Shown piece after piece: positions 16,568-26,288 of a stretch of 64,000 nucleotides of DNA. This stretch comes from Streptomyces fodineus (GTDB taxonomy: Bacteria; Actinomycetota; Actinomycetes; Streptomycetales; Streptomycetaceae). A program made the position numbers and the translations under genes. Every line of letters begins with the position of its first letter. Positions within the stretch are counted from its first letter, which is position 1. Under the pieces are notes generated by a model. That model was not told the DNA's origin, searched no databases, and was given only the letters and a program-made list of their open reading frames with translations. The stretch spans positions 7,750,001 to 7,814,000 of the forward strand of contig NZ_CP017248.1 of assembly GCF_001735805.1 (NCBI RefSeq). The letters run 5' to 3'.

Positions 16568-16762
16568 ATGCCGAAGAACAAGTCGCACAGCGGTGCCAGC
16601 AAGCGCTTCAAGATCACCGGCTCCGGCAAGGTGCTCCGCGAGCGCGCCGGCAAGCGCCACCTGCTCGAGCACAAGTCGTCCCGCGTCACGCGTCGCCTCA
16701 CCGGCAACGCCGAGATGGCCCCGGGCGACGCCGCGAAGATCAAGAAGCTTCTCGGCAAGTGA
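16568..16762 (+). CDS. rpmI: 50S ribosomal protein L35 (bL35)
   Basis: A 64-residue basic protein with the full L35 signature: MPKNKSHSGASKRFKITGSG at the N terminus, then KRHLLEHKSSRVTRRLTG. It starts at ATG 16568 with GAGGAG upstream. It is the second gene of the infC-rpmI-rplT operon; the 112-nt gap before it could hold part of an autoregulatory site, but nothing specific is recognisable. Confidence 0.97.
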   Translation: MPKNKSHSGASKRFKITGSGKVLRERAGKRHLLEHKSSRVTRRLTGNAEMAPGDAAKIKKLLGK

Positions 16763-16868
16763 CGTACCCGGCGCTCGTCAACCCCTGAGCGCCGTACGCC
16801 AAAACCGGGACCCAGCCGTTTCCGGGTCGTGTGAAGACCACCACGACCCCGCTACAAGGAGTTAACAA

Positions 16869-17252
16869 GTGGCACGCGTCAAGCGGGCAGTCAACGCCCA
16901 CAAGAAGCGCCGGGCGATCCTCGAGCAGGCCTCCGGCTACCGCGGTCAGCGTTCGCGCCTGTACCGCAAGGCCAAGGAGCAGGTCACCCACTCGCTGGTC
17001 TACAACTACAACGACCGCAAGAAGCGCAAGGGCGACTTCCGTCAGCTGTGGATCCAGCGCATCAACGCCGCTGCCCGCGCCAACGGCATCACCTACAACC
17101 GCTTCATCCAGGGTCTGAAGGCCGCGAACATCGAGGTCGACCGCAAGATCCTGGCCGAGCTGGCGGTCAACGACGCGAGCGCGTTCGCCGCGCTCGTCGA
17201 GGTCGCGCAGAAGGCGCTGCCGTCGGACGTCAACGCGCCGAAGGCCGCGTGA
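16869..17252 (+). CDS. rplT: 50S ribosomal protein L20 (bL20)
   Basis: A 127-residue protein with the canonical L20 sequence: MARVKRAVNAHKKRRAILEQ, GYRGQRSRLYRKAKEQV, DRKKRKGDFRQLWIQRINAA, GITYNRFIQGLKAANIEVDR. It binds 23S rRNA and is required early in 50S assembly; in other bacteria it represses its own operon. It starts at GTG 16869 after AAGGAGTTAACA. A strong terminator lies 30 bp downstream. Confidence 0.97.
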   Translation: MARVKRAVNAHKKRRAILEQASGYRGQRSRLYRKAKEQVTHSLVYNYNDRKKRKGDFRQLWIQRINAAARANGITYNRFIQGLKAANIEVDRKILAELAVNDASAFAALVEVAQKALPSDVNAPKAA

Positions 17253-17282
17253 CGCTGCGCTGGCTCTAGGCCGACGTTCACT

Positions 17283-17320
17283 GGACCCGCAGGCTTCATG
17301 GCTTGCGGGTCCTGTTGTTG
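17283..17320 (+). terminator. Terminator of the infC-rpmI-rplT operon
   Basis: GGACCCGCA (17283-17291) and TGCGGGTCC (17304-17312) form a perfect 9-bp stem with a 12-nt loop, followed by the T-rich TGTTGTTGG. Position and strand fit the end of the rplT transcript. Confidence 0.85.
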
Positions 17321-17355
17321 GCGTCCGCAAGGTGCTCGTTCGGCTGCGGGTGCGT

Positions 17356-17410
17356 GGGGCTGGCCGCGCCCGCGCGGCGGAGCCGCATATCGATACAGCC
17401 CCGCGCCCCT
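17356..17410. repeat. Streptomyces-type interspersed hairpin element (GGGGCTGG...CGCGCCCCT)
   Basis: GGGGCTGGCCGCGCC at 17356 and CAGCCCCGCGCCCCT ending at 17410 bracket an inner GCGGC/GCCGC hairpin. The string resembles the GGGGCTGGTCGCGCAG ... CGCGCCCCT element that, from general knowledge, recurs in many Streptomyces intergenic regions. A second copy in reverse orientation is at 56094-56122. Confidence 0.55.
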
Positions 17411-17470
17411 GACGGGGCGCTGCGGCCCGCCTGCGCCACAAACAGAACTCTCTTGAAGGTGAAGAAGAGG

Positions 17471-18328
<858 letters not shown>

Positions 18329-18378
18329 TAGGGTGACCTGCCGGGGGCCCTGCGCCGTCTGAGAGGTGGGGTACGGGG

Positions 18379-19521
18379 ATGAGTGTGGCCGGCACGAGCA
18401 CCGCGCCGGGGGGACCGGAGGGACGGGACGCGCGCCGCACCGCCGCGTGCCGGTACGGCCGTCCCGCGGACCTCGACCCCGACCAGCTGCCCGACGGCCT
18501 CGTCATCGCCGACGAACACGGCCGCGTCGTCTGCTTCAACGCCGCCGCCGCCCGCATCACCGCCGTACGGCCCGCCGACGCCCTCGGCCAGCCCCTGGAG
18601 AAGGCGCTGCCGCTGGAGGACCTGGAGGGTCGCCGCTGGTGGCAGCTGACCGATCCCTACGGCGGGCTCGCGATCCGGGTGCGGCAGCCGGAGCGCAACC
18701 TGCTGCTGCCCGGCGGGCGGGAGGTGCTGGTCTGCGCCGGGTATGTGCGCGCCGAGCCGTTGGGGCCCGTCCGGCGGGTCGTGGTGTCCCTTCGGGACAC
18801 CGAGGCCCGCCGCCGTACCGAGCGCAGCCACGCCGAGCTGATAGCGACGGTCGCCCATGAGCTGCGCTCACCCCTCACCTCCGTGAAGGGCTTCACCGCC
18901 ACGCTCCTCGCCAAGTGGGCACGCTTCACCGACGACCAGAAGCGGCTGATGCTCGAGACCGTCGACGCCGACGCCGACCGGGTCACCCGGCTCATCGCCG
19001 AGCTGCTCGACATCTCGCGGATCGACTCCGGGCGGCTGGAGGTGCGCCGGCAGCCCGTCGACATCGGGGCCGCCGTCTCCCGGCACATCCAGGCCTACGT
19101 CGCCGCCGGCCAGCCCGCCGACCGCTTCCTGCTCCGCATCGAACAGCCGCTGCCCGGCCTGTGGGCCGACCCCGACAAGATCGACCAGGTGCTCAGCAAC
19201 CTCATCGAAAATGCCGTGCGGCACGGCGAGGGAACCGTCACCATTGACGTCATGCCCTGCGCATCCCCGCGCGAGGGCGAGGAAACCGGCACGTCGGTCA
19301 CGGTGAGCGACGAAGGGCCCGGCATCCCGGAGGAGTCCATGAACCGCGTCTTCACCCGCTTCTGGCGGGGCAGCAAGCGCGGCGGCACCGGCCTCGGGCT
19401 GTACATCGTCAAGGGCATCGTCGAGGCCCACGGCGGCACCATCACGGTCGGCCGCGCCCCCGGTGGCGGCGCCGAGTTCCGATTTACGTTGCCCGTGGGC
19501 GCACCGGCGTATCTCGCCTGA
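18379..19521 (+). CDS. PAS-domain sensor histidine kinase, soluble, orphan
   Basis: A 380-residue kinase without transmembrane segments. A PAS domain at about residues 35-135 (LPDGLVIADEHGRVVCFNAA) is followed by the HisKA phosphoacceptor VAHELRSPLTSVKGF and a HATPase with N box DQVLSNLIENAVRHGEG, G1 SDEGPGIPEE, F box FTRFWRG and G2 GGTGLGLYIVKGIVEAHGG. It should sense a cytoplasmic or diffusible signal and phosphorylate a response regulator in trans. No regulator lies nearby; the gene is squeezed between trmH and pheS. ATG 18379 follows GGGGTACGGGG. Confidence 0.9.
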   Translation: MSVAGTSTAPGGPEGRDARRTAACRYGRPADLDPDQLPDGLVIADEHGRVVCFNAAAARITAVRPADALGQPLEKALPLEDLEGRRWWQLTDPYGGLAIRVRQPERNLLLPGGREVLVCAGYVRAEPLGPVRRVVVSLRDTEARRRTERSHAELIATVAHELRSPLTSVKGFTATLLAKWARFTDDQKRLMLETVDADADRVTRLIAELLDISRIDSGRLEVRRQPVDIGAAVSRHIQAYVAAGQPADRFLLRIEQPLPGLWADPDKIDQVLSNLIENAVRHGEGTVTIDVMPCASPREGEETGTSVTVSDEGPGIPEESMNRVFTRFWRGSKRGGTGLGLYIVKGIVEAHGGTITVGRAPGGGAEFRFTLPVGAPAYLA

Positions 19522-19670
19522 CGAGAGCCGGAGCGGCCCGCGGGCGCATTCGCCCACCTCCACCCCGTTAGACTCGGCCTTTGGCACCTTTGTGTCCCGA
19601 AGACCATGACGCACTGTCCACGAGCCGGTGACGGGGACCATCCGCCAGCCAATCGGAAGTACGGGAAGAG

Positions 19671-20792
19671 ATGTCGGCACCCAATAAGTCGTACGACCCT
19701 GTAGAGGTCGAGGCGTTGAAACCGGAAGAGATCGAGCGCATGCGGGACGAGGCGCTCGCCGCCTTCGCCGCCGCGGACTCCCTCGACGCGCTCCACGAGG
19801 CCAAGGTCGCCCACACCGGCCCCGCCTCCCCGCTGGCCCTCGCCAACCGCGAGATCGGCGCCCTGCCCCCGCACGCCAAGGCCGAGGCCGGCAAGCGCGT
19901 CGGCATGGCCCGCGGCGCCGTGAACAAGGCCCTCGCCGCCCGCCAGGCCGAGCTGGAGGCCGAGCGCGACGCCCGCGTGCTGGTGGAGGAGGACGTCGAC
20001 GTCACGCTGCCGTACGACCGTGTCCCGGCCGGCGCCCGCCACCCCCTGACCACGCTGTCGGAGCGCATCGAGGACATCTTCGTGGCCATGGGCTACGAGG
20101 TCGCCGAGGGCCCGCAGGTCGAGGCGGAGTGGTTCAACTTCGACGCCCTGAACATCGGCCCGGACCACCCGGCCCGCGGCGAGGCCGACACCTTCTTCGT
20201 GCAGGGCCCGGACGGTGGCACCGAGTCCGGCGTCGTGCTGCGCACGCACACCTCGCCCGTGCAGATCCGCTCGCTGCTCGACCGTGAGCTGCCGGTCTAC
20301 GTGATCTGCCCCGGCGTCGTCTACCGCACCGACGAGCTGGACGCCACCCACACCCCGGTCTTCCGCCAGGTCGAGCTGCTCGCCGTGGACGAGGGCCTGA
20401 CCATGGCCGACCTCAAGGGCACCCTGGACCACATGGTCCAGTCCCTGTTCGGCGAGGGCATGAAGACCCGGCTGCGGCCGAACTTCTTCCCCTTCACCGA
20501 GCCGAGCGCCGAGATGGACATGCTCTGCTACGTCTGCAAGGGCGAGTCCGTCGGCAACCCCGACCGGCCCTGCCGCACCTGCTCGTCCGAGGGCTGGATC
20601 GAGCTCGGCGGCTGCGGCATGGTCAACCCGCGGGTGCTCACCGCCTGCGGCGTCGACCCGGAGAAGTACAGCGGCTTCGCCTTCGGGTTCGGCATCGAGC
20701 GGATGCTGATGTTCCGCCACAACGTCGAAGACATGCGAGACATGGTCGAGGGTGACGTCCGGTTCACCCGGCCGTTCGGGATGGAGATCTGA
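19671..20792 (+). CDS. pheS: Phenylalanyl-tRNA synthetase alpha subunit
   Basis: A 373-residue class II synthetase subunit. The N-terminal coiled coil is followed by the catalytic core: motif 2 region VVLRTHTSPVQIRSLL, FRQVELLAVDEG, the glycine-rich ELGGCGMVNPRVL, and motif 3 GFGIERMLM. The alpha subunit of the alpha2-beta2 PheRS carries aminoacylation of tRNA-Phe. ATG 19671 follows GGGAAGAG. Its TGA overlaps the pheT ATG by one base (TGATG). A TAGACT at 19569-19574 is a possible -10; no T-box or leader peptide with Phe codons is evident in the 149-bp upstream gap. Confidence 0.97.
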   Translation: MSAPNKSYDPVEVEALKPEEIERMRDEALAAFAAADSLDALHEAKVAHTGPASPLALANREIGALPPHAKAEAGKRVGMARGAVNKALAARQAELEAERDARVLVEEDVDVTLPYDRVPAGARHPLTTLSERIEDIFVAMGYEVAEGPQVEAEWFNFDALNIGPDHPARGEADTFFVQGPDGGTESGVVLRTHTSPVQIRSLLDRELPVYVICPGVVYRTDELDATHTPVFRQVELLAVDEGLTMADLKGTLDHMVQSLFGEGMKTRLRPNFFPFTEPSAEMDMLCYVCKGESVGNPDRPCRTCSSEGWIELGGCGMVNPRVLTACGVDPEKYSGFAFGFGIERMLMFRHNVEDMRDMVEGDVRFTRPFGMEI

Positions 20793-23314
20793 TGCGGGTC
20801 CCGCTTTCTTGGCTGCGGGAGTACGTCGACCTGCCGGCGACGGAAACCGGCCGCGACGTCCAGGAGAAGCTCGTGTCGGCCGGCCTCGAGGTCGAGACCG
20901 TCGAGCAGCTCGGCGCCGACCTCAAGGGCCCGCTGGTCGTCGGCCAGGTGCTGACCATCGAGGAGCTGGAGGGCTTCAAGAAGCCGATCCGCTTCTGCAC
21001 GGTCGACGTCGGCCAGGCCAACGGCACCGGCGAGCCCCAGGAGATCGTCTGCGGCGCCCGTAACTTCGTGGTCGGCGACAAGGTCGTGGTCGTGCTTCCG
21101 GGCGCGGTCCTGCCCGGCGGCTTCGCGATCGCCGCGCGCAAGACGTACGGCAAGACCTCCCACGGCATGATCTGCTCCACCGACGAGCTGGGCATGGGCG
21201 ACGACGGCACCCACGGCATCATCGTGCTGCCGCCGGAGACCGAGGTCGGCAAGGACGCCATCGAGCTGCTGGAGCTGGTCGACGAGGTCCTGGACATCGC
21301 CGTCACCGCCAACCGGGGCGACTGCCTGTCCATCCGCGGCGTCGCCCGTGAGGCCGCGATCGCCTACGGCCTGCCGCTGCGCGACCCGGCCCTGATCGAC
21401 GTACCGGCCCCGAACGCCTTCGGCTACCCCGTCCAGGTCTCCGACCCCCACGGCTGCGACCGCTTCACCGCCCGCACCGTCACCGGCCTGCGTCCCGAGG
21501 CCCGCTCCCCGATCTGGCTCCAGCGCCGGCTGCAGAAGGTCGGCATGCGCCCGATCTCGCTCGCCGTCGACGTCACGAACTACGTGATGATGGAGCTGGG
21601 CCAGCCGCTGCACGCCTACGACCGCAACCTGGTCCAGGGCACCATCGGCGTCCGGCGCGCGCAGGAGGGCGAGAAGCTCGTCACCCTCGACGGCGTCGAG
21701 CGCAAGCTGCACGCCGAGGACCTGGTCATCACCGACGACCGCGGCCCCATCGGCCTCGCCGGTGTGATGGGCGGCGCCAACACGGAGATCGCCGACCACG
21801 AGGTCACCGAGGACGGGGTGAACGGCACGACCGACGTGGTGATCGAGTCGGCCCACTTCAACGCCGTCTCCATCGCCCGCACGGCCCGCCGCCAGAAGCT
21901 GCTGTCGGAGGCGTCCCGCCGCTTCGAGCGCGGCGTCGACCCGCAGGCCGCCGCGGCTGCAGCGCAGCGCACCGTGGACCTGCTGGTGCTGCTCGCGGGC
22001 GGTACGGCGGAGGCGGGCGTCACCGAGGTCATCGCGCCCTCGGCGCCGCACACCATCACCATCCCGGCCGACCACCCGGACAAGGTCGCGGGCGTCGTCT
22101 ACGGCCGTGAGACGGTCGTCCGCCGCCTCCAGGAGGTCGGCTGCGACGTCTACGGGCAGGACGAGCTGGTCGTCACCGTCCCGTCCTGGCGGCCCGACCT
22201 GGTCGACCCGAACGACCTCGCCGAAGAGGTCATCCGCCTGGAGGGCTACGAGAACCTGCCCTCCACGCTGCCCAAGCTCCCCTCGGGCCGCGGCCTGACC
22301 CACCGCCAGCGACTGCACCGCCGGGTCGGCCGAGCGCTGGCCGGCGCGGGCTACGTCGAGGCGCCGAGCTACCCCTTCGTCGGCGAGCAGGTCTTCGACC
22401 AGCTCGGCCTGGAGGCCGACGACCCGGCCCGCCGTGTCGTCAAGCTGGTCAACCCGCTCAGCGACGAGGAGCCCGCGCTGCGCACGGCGCTGCTGCCCGG
22501 TCTGCTCGGCGCCCTGCGGCGCAACAACGGCCGGGGCTCGCACGACCTGGCGCTGTTCGAGACCGGGCTGGTGTTCCACCCCCGCGACGAACAGCGCGTC
22601 GCCACGCACCTGCCCGTCGACCGGCGTCCCACCGACGAGGAGATCGCCGCCCTGAACGCCGCGCTGCCCGAGCAGCCGCGGCACGTGGCCGTCGTCCTCA
22701 CGGGCGCGCGCGAGCAGGCCGGCTGGTGGGGCGAGGGCCGTCCGGCGGGCTGGTCCGACGCGATCGACGCCGCGCGTGCGGTCGCCCGCGAAGCCGGTGC
22801 CGAACTGCTCGTCCGCAAGGGCCAGTACGGGCCGTGGCACCCGGGCCGCTGCGCCGAGCTGGCGGTCGTCGCCGACGGCACGGAGCGGGTCGTGGGCCAT
22901 GCGGGAGAACTGCACCCGCGGGTGCTGAAGGCCCTGGGTCTGCCCGAGCGCACCTGTGCGATGGAGCTGAACCTGGACGCCCTGGAGGCGGTGGGTGACG
23001 GCGTCCCGCGGGCGCCGCGGATCTCCACCTTCCCGGTGGCCACGCAGGACGTCGCCCTCGTCGTCGACAAGCCGGTCCCCTCCGGGGAGGTCGAGGCGGC
23101 GCTGCGCGAGGGTGCGGGTGAACTCCTCGAGTCCATCCGGCTGTTCGATGTGTACGAGAACGCCGAGCAGCTGGGCGAGGGCAAGAAGTCGCTGGCGTAT
23201 GCGCTGCGGTTCCGCGCCGCCGATCGCACGCTGACCGTGGATGAGGCTTCGGCTGCCAGGGATGCGGCCGTCGCCCTTGCCGGTGAGCGGACCGGGGCGG
23301 CCCTGCGGGGCTAG
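20792..23314 (+). CDS. pheT: Phenylalanyl-tRNA synthetase beta subunit
   Basis: An 840-residue subunit with the expected order: tRNA-binding (EMAP-like) domain in the first 150 residues (VVGQVLTIEEL, VCGARNFVVGDKVVV), B3/B4 editing domain, B5 domain, the catalytic-like core (PLSDEEPALRTALLPGLLGA), and the C-terminal FDX-ACB anticodon-binding domain (PVATQDVALVVDKPV). It edits mischarged Tyr-tRNA-Phe and positions the tRNA. It is coupled to pheS by the TGATG overlap. Confidence 0.97.
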   Translation: MRVPLSWLREYVDLPATETGRDVQEKLVSAGLEVETVEQLGADLKGPLVVGQVLTIEELEGFKKPIRFCTVDVGQANGTGEPQEIVCGARNFVVGDKVVVVLPGAVLPGGFAIAARKTYGKTSHGMICSTDELGMGDDGTHGIIVLPPETEVGKDAIELLELVDEVLDIAVTANRGDCLSIRGVAREAAIAYGLPLRDPALIDVPAPNAFGYPVQVSDPHGCDRFTARTVTGLRPEARSPIWLQRRLQKVGMRPISLAVDVTNYVMMELGQPLHAYDRNLVQGTIGVRRAQEGEKLVTLDGVERKLHAEDLVITDDRGPIGLAGVMGGANTEIADHEVTEDGVNGTTDVVIESAHFNAVSIARTARRQKLLSEASRRFERGVDPQAAAAAAQRTVDLLVLLAGGTAEAGVTEVIAPSAPHTITIPADHPDKVAGVVYGRETVVRRLQEVGCDVYGQDELVVTVPSWRPDLVDPNDLAEEVIRLEGYENLPSTLPKLPSGRGLTHRQRLHRRVGRALAGAGYVEAPSYPFVGEQVFDQLGLEADDPARRVVKLVNPLSDEEPALRTALLPGLLGALRRNNGRGSHDLALFETGLVFHPRDEQRVATHLPVDRRPTDEEIAALNAALPEQPRHVAVVLTGAREQAGWWGEGRPAGWSDAIDAARAVAREAGAELLVRKGQYGPWHPGRCAELAVVADGTERVVGHAGELHPRVLKALGLPERTCAMELNLDALEAVGDGVPRAPRISTFPVATQDVALVVDKPVPSGEVEAALREGAGELLESIRLFDVYENAEQLGEGKKSLAYALRFRAADRTLTVDEASAARDAAVALAGERTGAALRG

Positions 23315-23348
23315 TTCGCCTACTCGGCGGGCAGCCGCGCTTGTCCGA

Positions 23349-23383
23349 CGGAGTCCCGCGTCCCCTTGGGGCGCGGGACTCCG
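23349..23383 (+). terminator. Stem-loop downstream of pheST
   Basis: CGGAGTCCCGCG (23349-23360) and CGCGGGACTCCG (23372-23383) make a perfect 12-bp stem with an 11-nt loop, 35 bp after the pheT stop. There is no T run, as is common for Streptomyces terminators. Confidence 0.75.
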
Positions 23384-23387
23384 ACGT

Positions 23388-23419
23388 CCGGTCAACCTGC
23401 ATAAATGCAGGTTGACCGG
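23388..23419. promoter_or_regulatory. 32-bp perfect palindrome with a TGCAT-AA-ATGCA core
   Basis: Two 15-bp arms (outer ends CCGGTCAACC and GGTTGACCGG) flank a 2-nt centre. It lies 4 bp after the pheST stem-loop and about 130 bp before the phosphatase gene. The core is similar to the half-sites of the ARG boxes at argC and argG in this window, but the spacing between halves is 2 nt rather than 4. It may be an operator or a second terminator hairpin. Confidence 0.5.
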
Positions 23420-23551
23420 CGTCTGGCTCACTCATTCGAGTGGCAACGGGTGGTGACGTAGCCCATCCCAGCCATGGCGTCGACAGAATCGGACCGGCCT
23501 TTCGGGGTCGGTCCGTCTGCTCTGTCAGGGCCCACTTGGGGGACCAGAGGC

Positions 23552-24649
23552 ATGATCCGCATCAAGGCACGGGCACCCACCGTTCGGGGAGCCGCACTGC
23601 CCACGCTCTGGGGAGCCGTGGCGGTCGTCTACAAGTTCGGGTGCCCGCTCGCCCAGCAGAACGGGCTCGGGCCGCGCATCGTCACCAGCGCCGTGTTCTT
23701 CGCCGTCGGCACCGGGCTCATCTTCCATGTCCGCCGAGCGCTGCTGCGTGAGCTGAGGCAGGCCCGCCGGGTGGCGCGGGCCGCGCAGAGCGTCGTACTG
23801 CGTCCGCTGCCGCCACGCCTCGACGGGCTGAATCTCGCCGCCGCCCAGCTGTCCGCGGACCGGGGCGCCACCGTCGGCGGCGACCTGTACGAGGCGATCG
23901 CCACCGAACACGGGGTGCGGGTGGTGATGGGAGACGTACGCGGGCACGGTCTGGCCGCCCTCGGCACCGTCGCCGCCGTCCTCGGCAGCTTCCGCGAGGC
24001 CGCCCACGACGAGCCCGAACTGGGCGGAGTGCTGCGCCGGCTGGAGCGTGCCCTCGCCCGGCACCTGCGCGAACGCGCCCGCGCCGAACACCCCGCGCAC
24101 GGCAGCCCGGAACCCGATCACCCGGTCGCCGAGGAGTTCGTCACCGTCCTGCTCCTGGAGATCGACCGGGACGGCGCGCTGCGCGCCCTCAACTGCGGTC
24201 ACCCGTGGCCGTATCGGATCAGCGGGCCGAGTGTGGAACCGCTGACCCGTCTCGAACCGCTCCCGCCGCTGGGCCCCTTCCCGCTCCCCGCCGAGCTGGA
24301 CACGCAGTCCTGCGGTGAGCTGGTGCCGGGCGAGTACCTGGTCCTGTTCACCGACGGCGTGGAGGACGCGAGGGACAGCCAGGGCCGGTTCTTCTCGCTG
24401 CCGACGACGCTGAGCGACGCCGTAGGGGACTGCCCCGTCTCCGCGCAGACCGTCCTGCGCACGCTTTTCACCGCGCTCCTGCACCACACGGGCGGCAAAC
24501 CCGCGGACGACATAGCCGTACTGGTGCTGCGCAACGACCGGAGCAGGGCGGGCTCCCACCTCCTGAGGACGCGGGACGGTGACACCTGCGGCTCCGCCGC
24601 GCGGGCGTGCCCGGCCACGGACAACCCGCAGCCGACGACGCACCGCTAG
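23552..24649 (+). CDS. PP2C-type SpoIIE-domain protein phosphatase, membrane associated
   Basis: A 365-residue protein. One or two N-terminal hydrophobic segments (LPTLWGAVAVVYKFG and TSAVFFAVGTGLIFHV) are followed by a helical linker. The SpoIIE/PP2C domain has metal-binding acidic motifs in VGGDLYEAI, VMGDVRGHGL, LFTDGVEDARD and KPADDIAVLVL. Such enzymes usually dephosphorylate anti-sigma-factor antagonists. No HATPase or STAS partner is adjacent. ATG 23552 sits just before the conserved RIKARAPTVRG; an in-frame ATG at 23474 would add 26 residues. Confidence 0.86.
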   Translation: MIRIKARAPTVRGAALPTLWGAVAVVYKFGCPLAQQNGLGPRIVTSAVFFAVGTGLIFHVRRALLRELRQARRVARAAQSVVLRPLPPRLDGLNLAAAQLSADRGATVGGDLYEAIATEHGVRVVMGDVRGHGLAALGTVAAVLGSFREAAHDEPELGGVLRRLERALARHLRERARAEHPAHGSPEPDHPVAEEFVTVLLLEIDRDGALRALNCGHPWPYRISGPSVEPLTRLEPLPPLGPFPLPAELDTQSCGELVPGEYLVLFTDGVEDARDSQGRFFSLPTTLSDAVGDCPVSAQTVLRTLFTALLHHTGGKPADDIAVLVLRNDRSRAGSHLLRTRDGDTCGSAARACPATDNPQPTTHR

Positions 24650-24694
24650 CCGCCCCGGCCGTCGCCGGCCCAAGCGCCGGAGGCAGCCGCCGGG

Positions 24695-24736
24695 GGCCAA
24701 GCCGCCGCTTTTCGAGGGGGAGCCGGCGGCTTGGCC
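24695..24736 (+). terminator. 13-bp stem-loop after the phosphatase gene
   Basis: GGCCAAGCCGCCG (24695-24707) and CGGCGGCTTGGCC (24724-24736) pair perfectly around a 16-nt loop, 46 bp after the phosphatase stop. It is read as the terminator of that gene. Confidence 0.75.
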
Positions 24737-24772
24737 GGCCTCTTGCGAGGATTCCCAGTAAATCGGTACCGC

Positions 24773-24791
24773 CACGCTGTGCGACAGCGTG
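24773..24791. promoter_or_regulatory. Inverted repeat upstream of the HTH/TPR regulator
   Basis: CACGCTGT-GCG-ACAGCGTG is a perfect 8-bp inverted repeat with a 3-nt spacer. It lies just before a TACGCT -10-like element (24794-24799) and about 90 bp before the ATG at 24883. It is a candidate operator by position and symmetry only. Confidence 0.35.
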
Positions 24792-24882
24792 CGTACGCTG
24801 CGGATGCGGGCACTCCGTTCACACCCCGTGCGAAGGCGGAGCCACTACGCTGAGCCGCACCAGGCCACTTGGGGGGCATCCC

Positions 24883-26223
24883 ATGCAGCCCAACACTCTG
24901 CTCGACGCGATCCTGGACGAGGCGGGGATCTCGCACGCCGGTCTCGCCGCCCATGTCAACCAGGCGGGCCGCAGACGGGGCCTCGCGCTCCGGTACGAAC
25001 ACACCGCCGTGGCACGGTGGCTGAAGGGCCAGCGACCGCGCGGCCAGGTGCCCGACCTGATCTGTGAGGTGCTCGCCGCCCGCCTCCACCGACCCGTCAC
25101 CCTCGACGACATCGGCCTGGGCGTGCCCGGCGAGCCCAGCACCCCGCACGTCGGCTCGCTGAACGGCTTCGTGGAGCGGGCGACCGCCCTGTGGCGCTCC
25201 GACGAACAGCAGCGGCCGCATGTGCTGGGCGCCCCCGCCGTCACCGGCACCCCGGCCGTCATGCCGGTGTGGGAGTGGGAGAACCCGCCCGAGGACGTCG
25301 ATGTCTCCCGCGGCGGCCGGCACCGGGTCACCGCGGCCGACATCGAGATGCTCCGGGCCGCGCGGACGCACTACGAGCAGATGTACCGCAAGGCCGGCGG
25401 CATCGCGACCCGCACCCGGATCGTGGGCTTCCTCAACGCCGAGGCGGCGCCGCTGCTGCGCGGCAGCTACACCGACGCCACCGGACGCCAACTGCACCGG
25501 GCCACCGGCGGGCTGGTGGCGATCGCGGGCATCTGTGCGTACGACTCCGATGCGCACGGTCTCGCACAGCGCTACTTCCACCAGGCGCTCAGACTGGCAA
25601 AGGCCAGCGGGGACCGGGGTCTTGGGGCATACGTCATAGCTCTGCTGGTCAACCAGTCGCTGTTCATGCGGGAGTACCGGCAGGCCGTCGCCTTCGCCGA
25701 GGCCGCGCTGCGGGCCGCCGGCAAGCACATCACCCCGGCCCTCGCCTCCGACCTCTACGCGATGCAGGCCAAGGCGTACGCCCATCTCGGCGACTCCGCC
25801 AGCGCCCTGTCCTGCATCCGGCGCGCGGAGACGGCAAGCGAGCGGATCCGGCGCGGATACGAACCCGACGAGACCGGCTATGTCCAGCCGGGCCTGGTCA
25901 ATGTGCAGGTGGCCGAGGCGCTGCTGAGCCTCGGCGAGCTGGCCGCCGCGGGGGAGCACGCGGCGGCGGCCGTCGACAACCCCGCCCACGACCGGGGGCG
26001 GGTGCACCGGCTGGCCATGCTCAGCACCATCGAGCTGCGCCAGGGCAACGCCGACAAGGCCGTGGCCACCGCCGTGCAGATGGCCGAGCAGGCACGCGGC
26101 ATGGAGTCCCAGCGGCTGCGCGACAGACTCCGCGCGGTACGCGAACACCTGGTGCGCTGTGGCTCGGCCGGCACCGCCGAGGCCGCCGAACTCATCGACG
26201 GGGCACTGCGCGTACCGCTGTAG
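24883..26223 (+). CDS. HTH/TPR-type regulatory protein (NsdA-like family)
   Basis: A 446-residue protein. The N terminus (LLDAILDEAGISHAGLAAHV, then YEHTAVARWLKGQRPRGQVP) is a degenerate helix-turn-helix. The body, from about residue 150, is a string of helical TPR-like units (RYFHQALRLAKASGDRGLG, AYVIALLVNQSLFMREYRQA, AKAYAHLGDSASALSCIRRA). Streptomyces carry many paralogues of this type, some of which affect differentiation and antibiotic production; the target here is unknown. ATG 24883 follows TTGGGGGG at a workable distance. Confidence 0.72.
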   Translation: MQPNTLLDAILDEAGISHAGLAAHVNQAGRRRGLALRYEHTAVARWLKGQRPRGQVPDLICEVLAARLHRPVTLDDIGLGVPGEPSTPHVGSLNGFVERATALWRSDEQQRPHVLGAPAVTGTPAVMPVWEWENPPEDVDVSRGGRHRVTAADIEMLRAARTHYEQMYRKAGGIATRTRIVGFLNAEAAPLLRGSYTDATGRQLHRATGGLVAIAGICAYDSDAHGLAQRYFHQALRLAKASGDRGLGAYVIALLVNQSLFMREYRQAVAFAEAALRAAGKHITPALASDLYAMQAKAYAHLGDSASALSCIRRAETASERIRRGYEPDETGYVQPGLVNVQVAEALLSLGELAAAGEHAAAAVDNPAHDRGRVHRLAMLSTIELRQGNADKAVATAVQMAEQARGMESQRLRDRLRAVREHLVRCGSAGTAEAAELIDGALRVPL

Positions 26224-26288
26224 GTCCTCTGTAGGTGCACCGTCCCTGCTGCGATATTGCCACTTACTCGGCGGAAGGTGGCAGAACC

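Noticed and set aside
19522..19670. T-box or Phe leader peptide before pheS
   Set aside because: No run of Phe codons, T-box bulge sequence or terminator could be seen in the 149-bp gap.
20528..23431. 967-codon minus-strand frame opposite pheT
   Set aside because: High-GC shadow frame, without family motifs; pheT is unambiguous.
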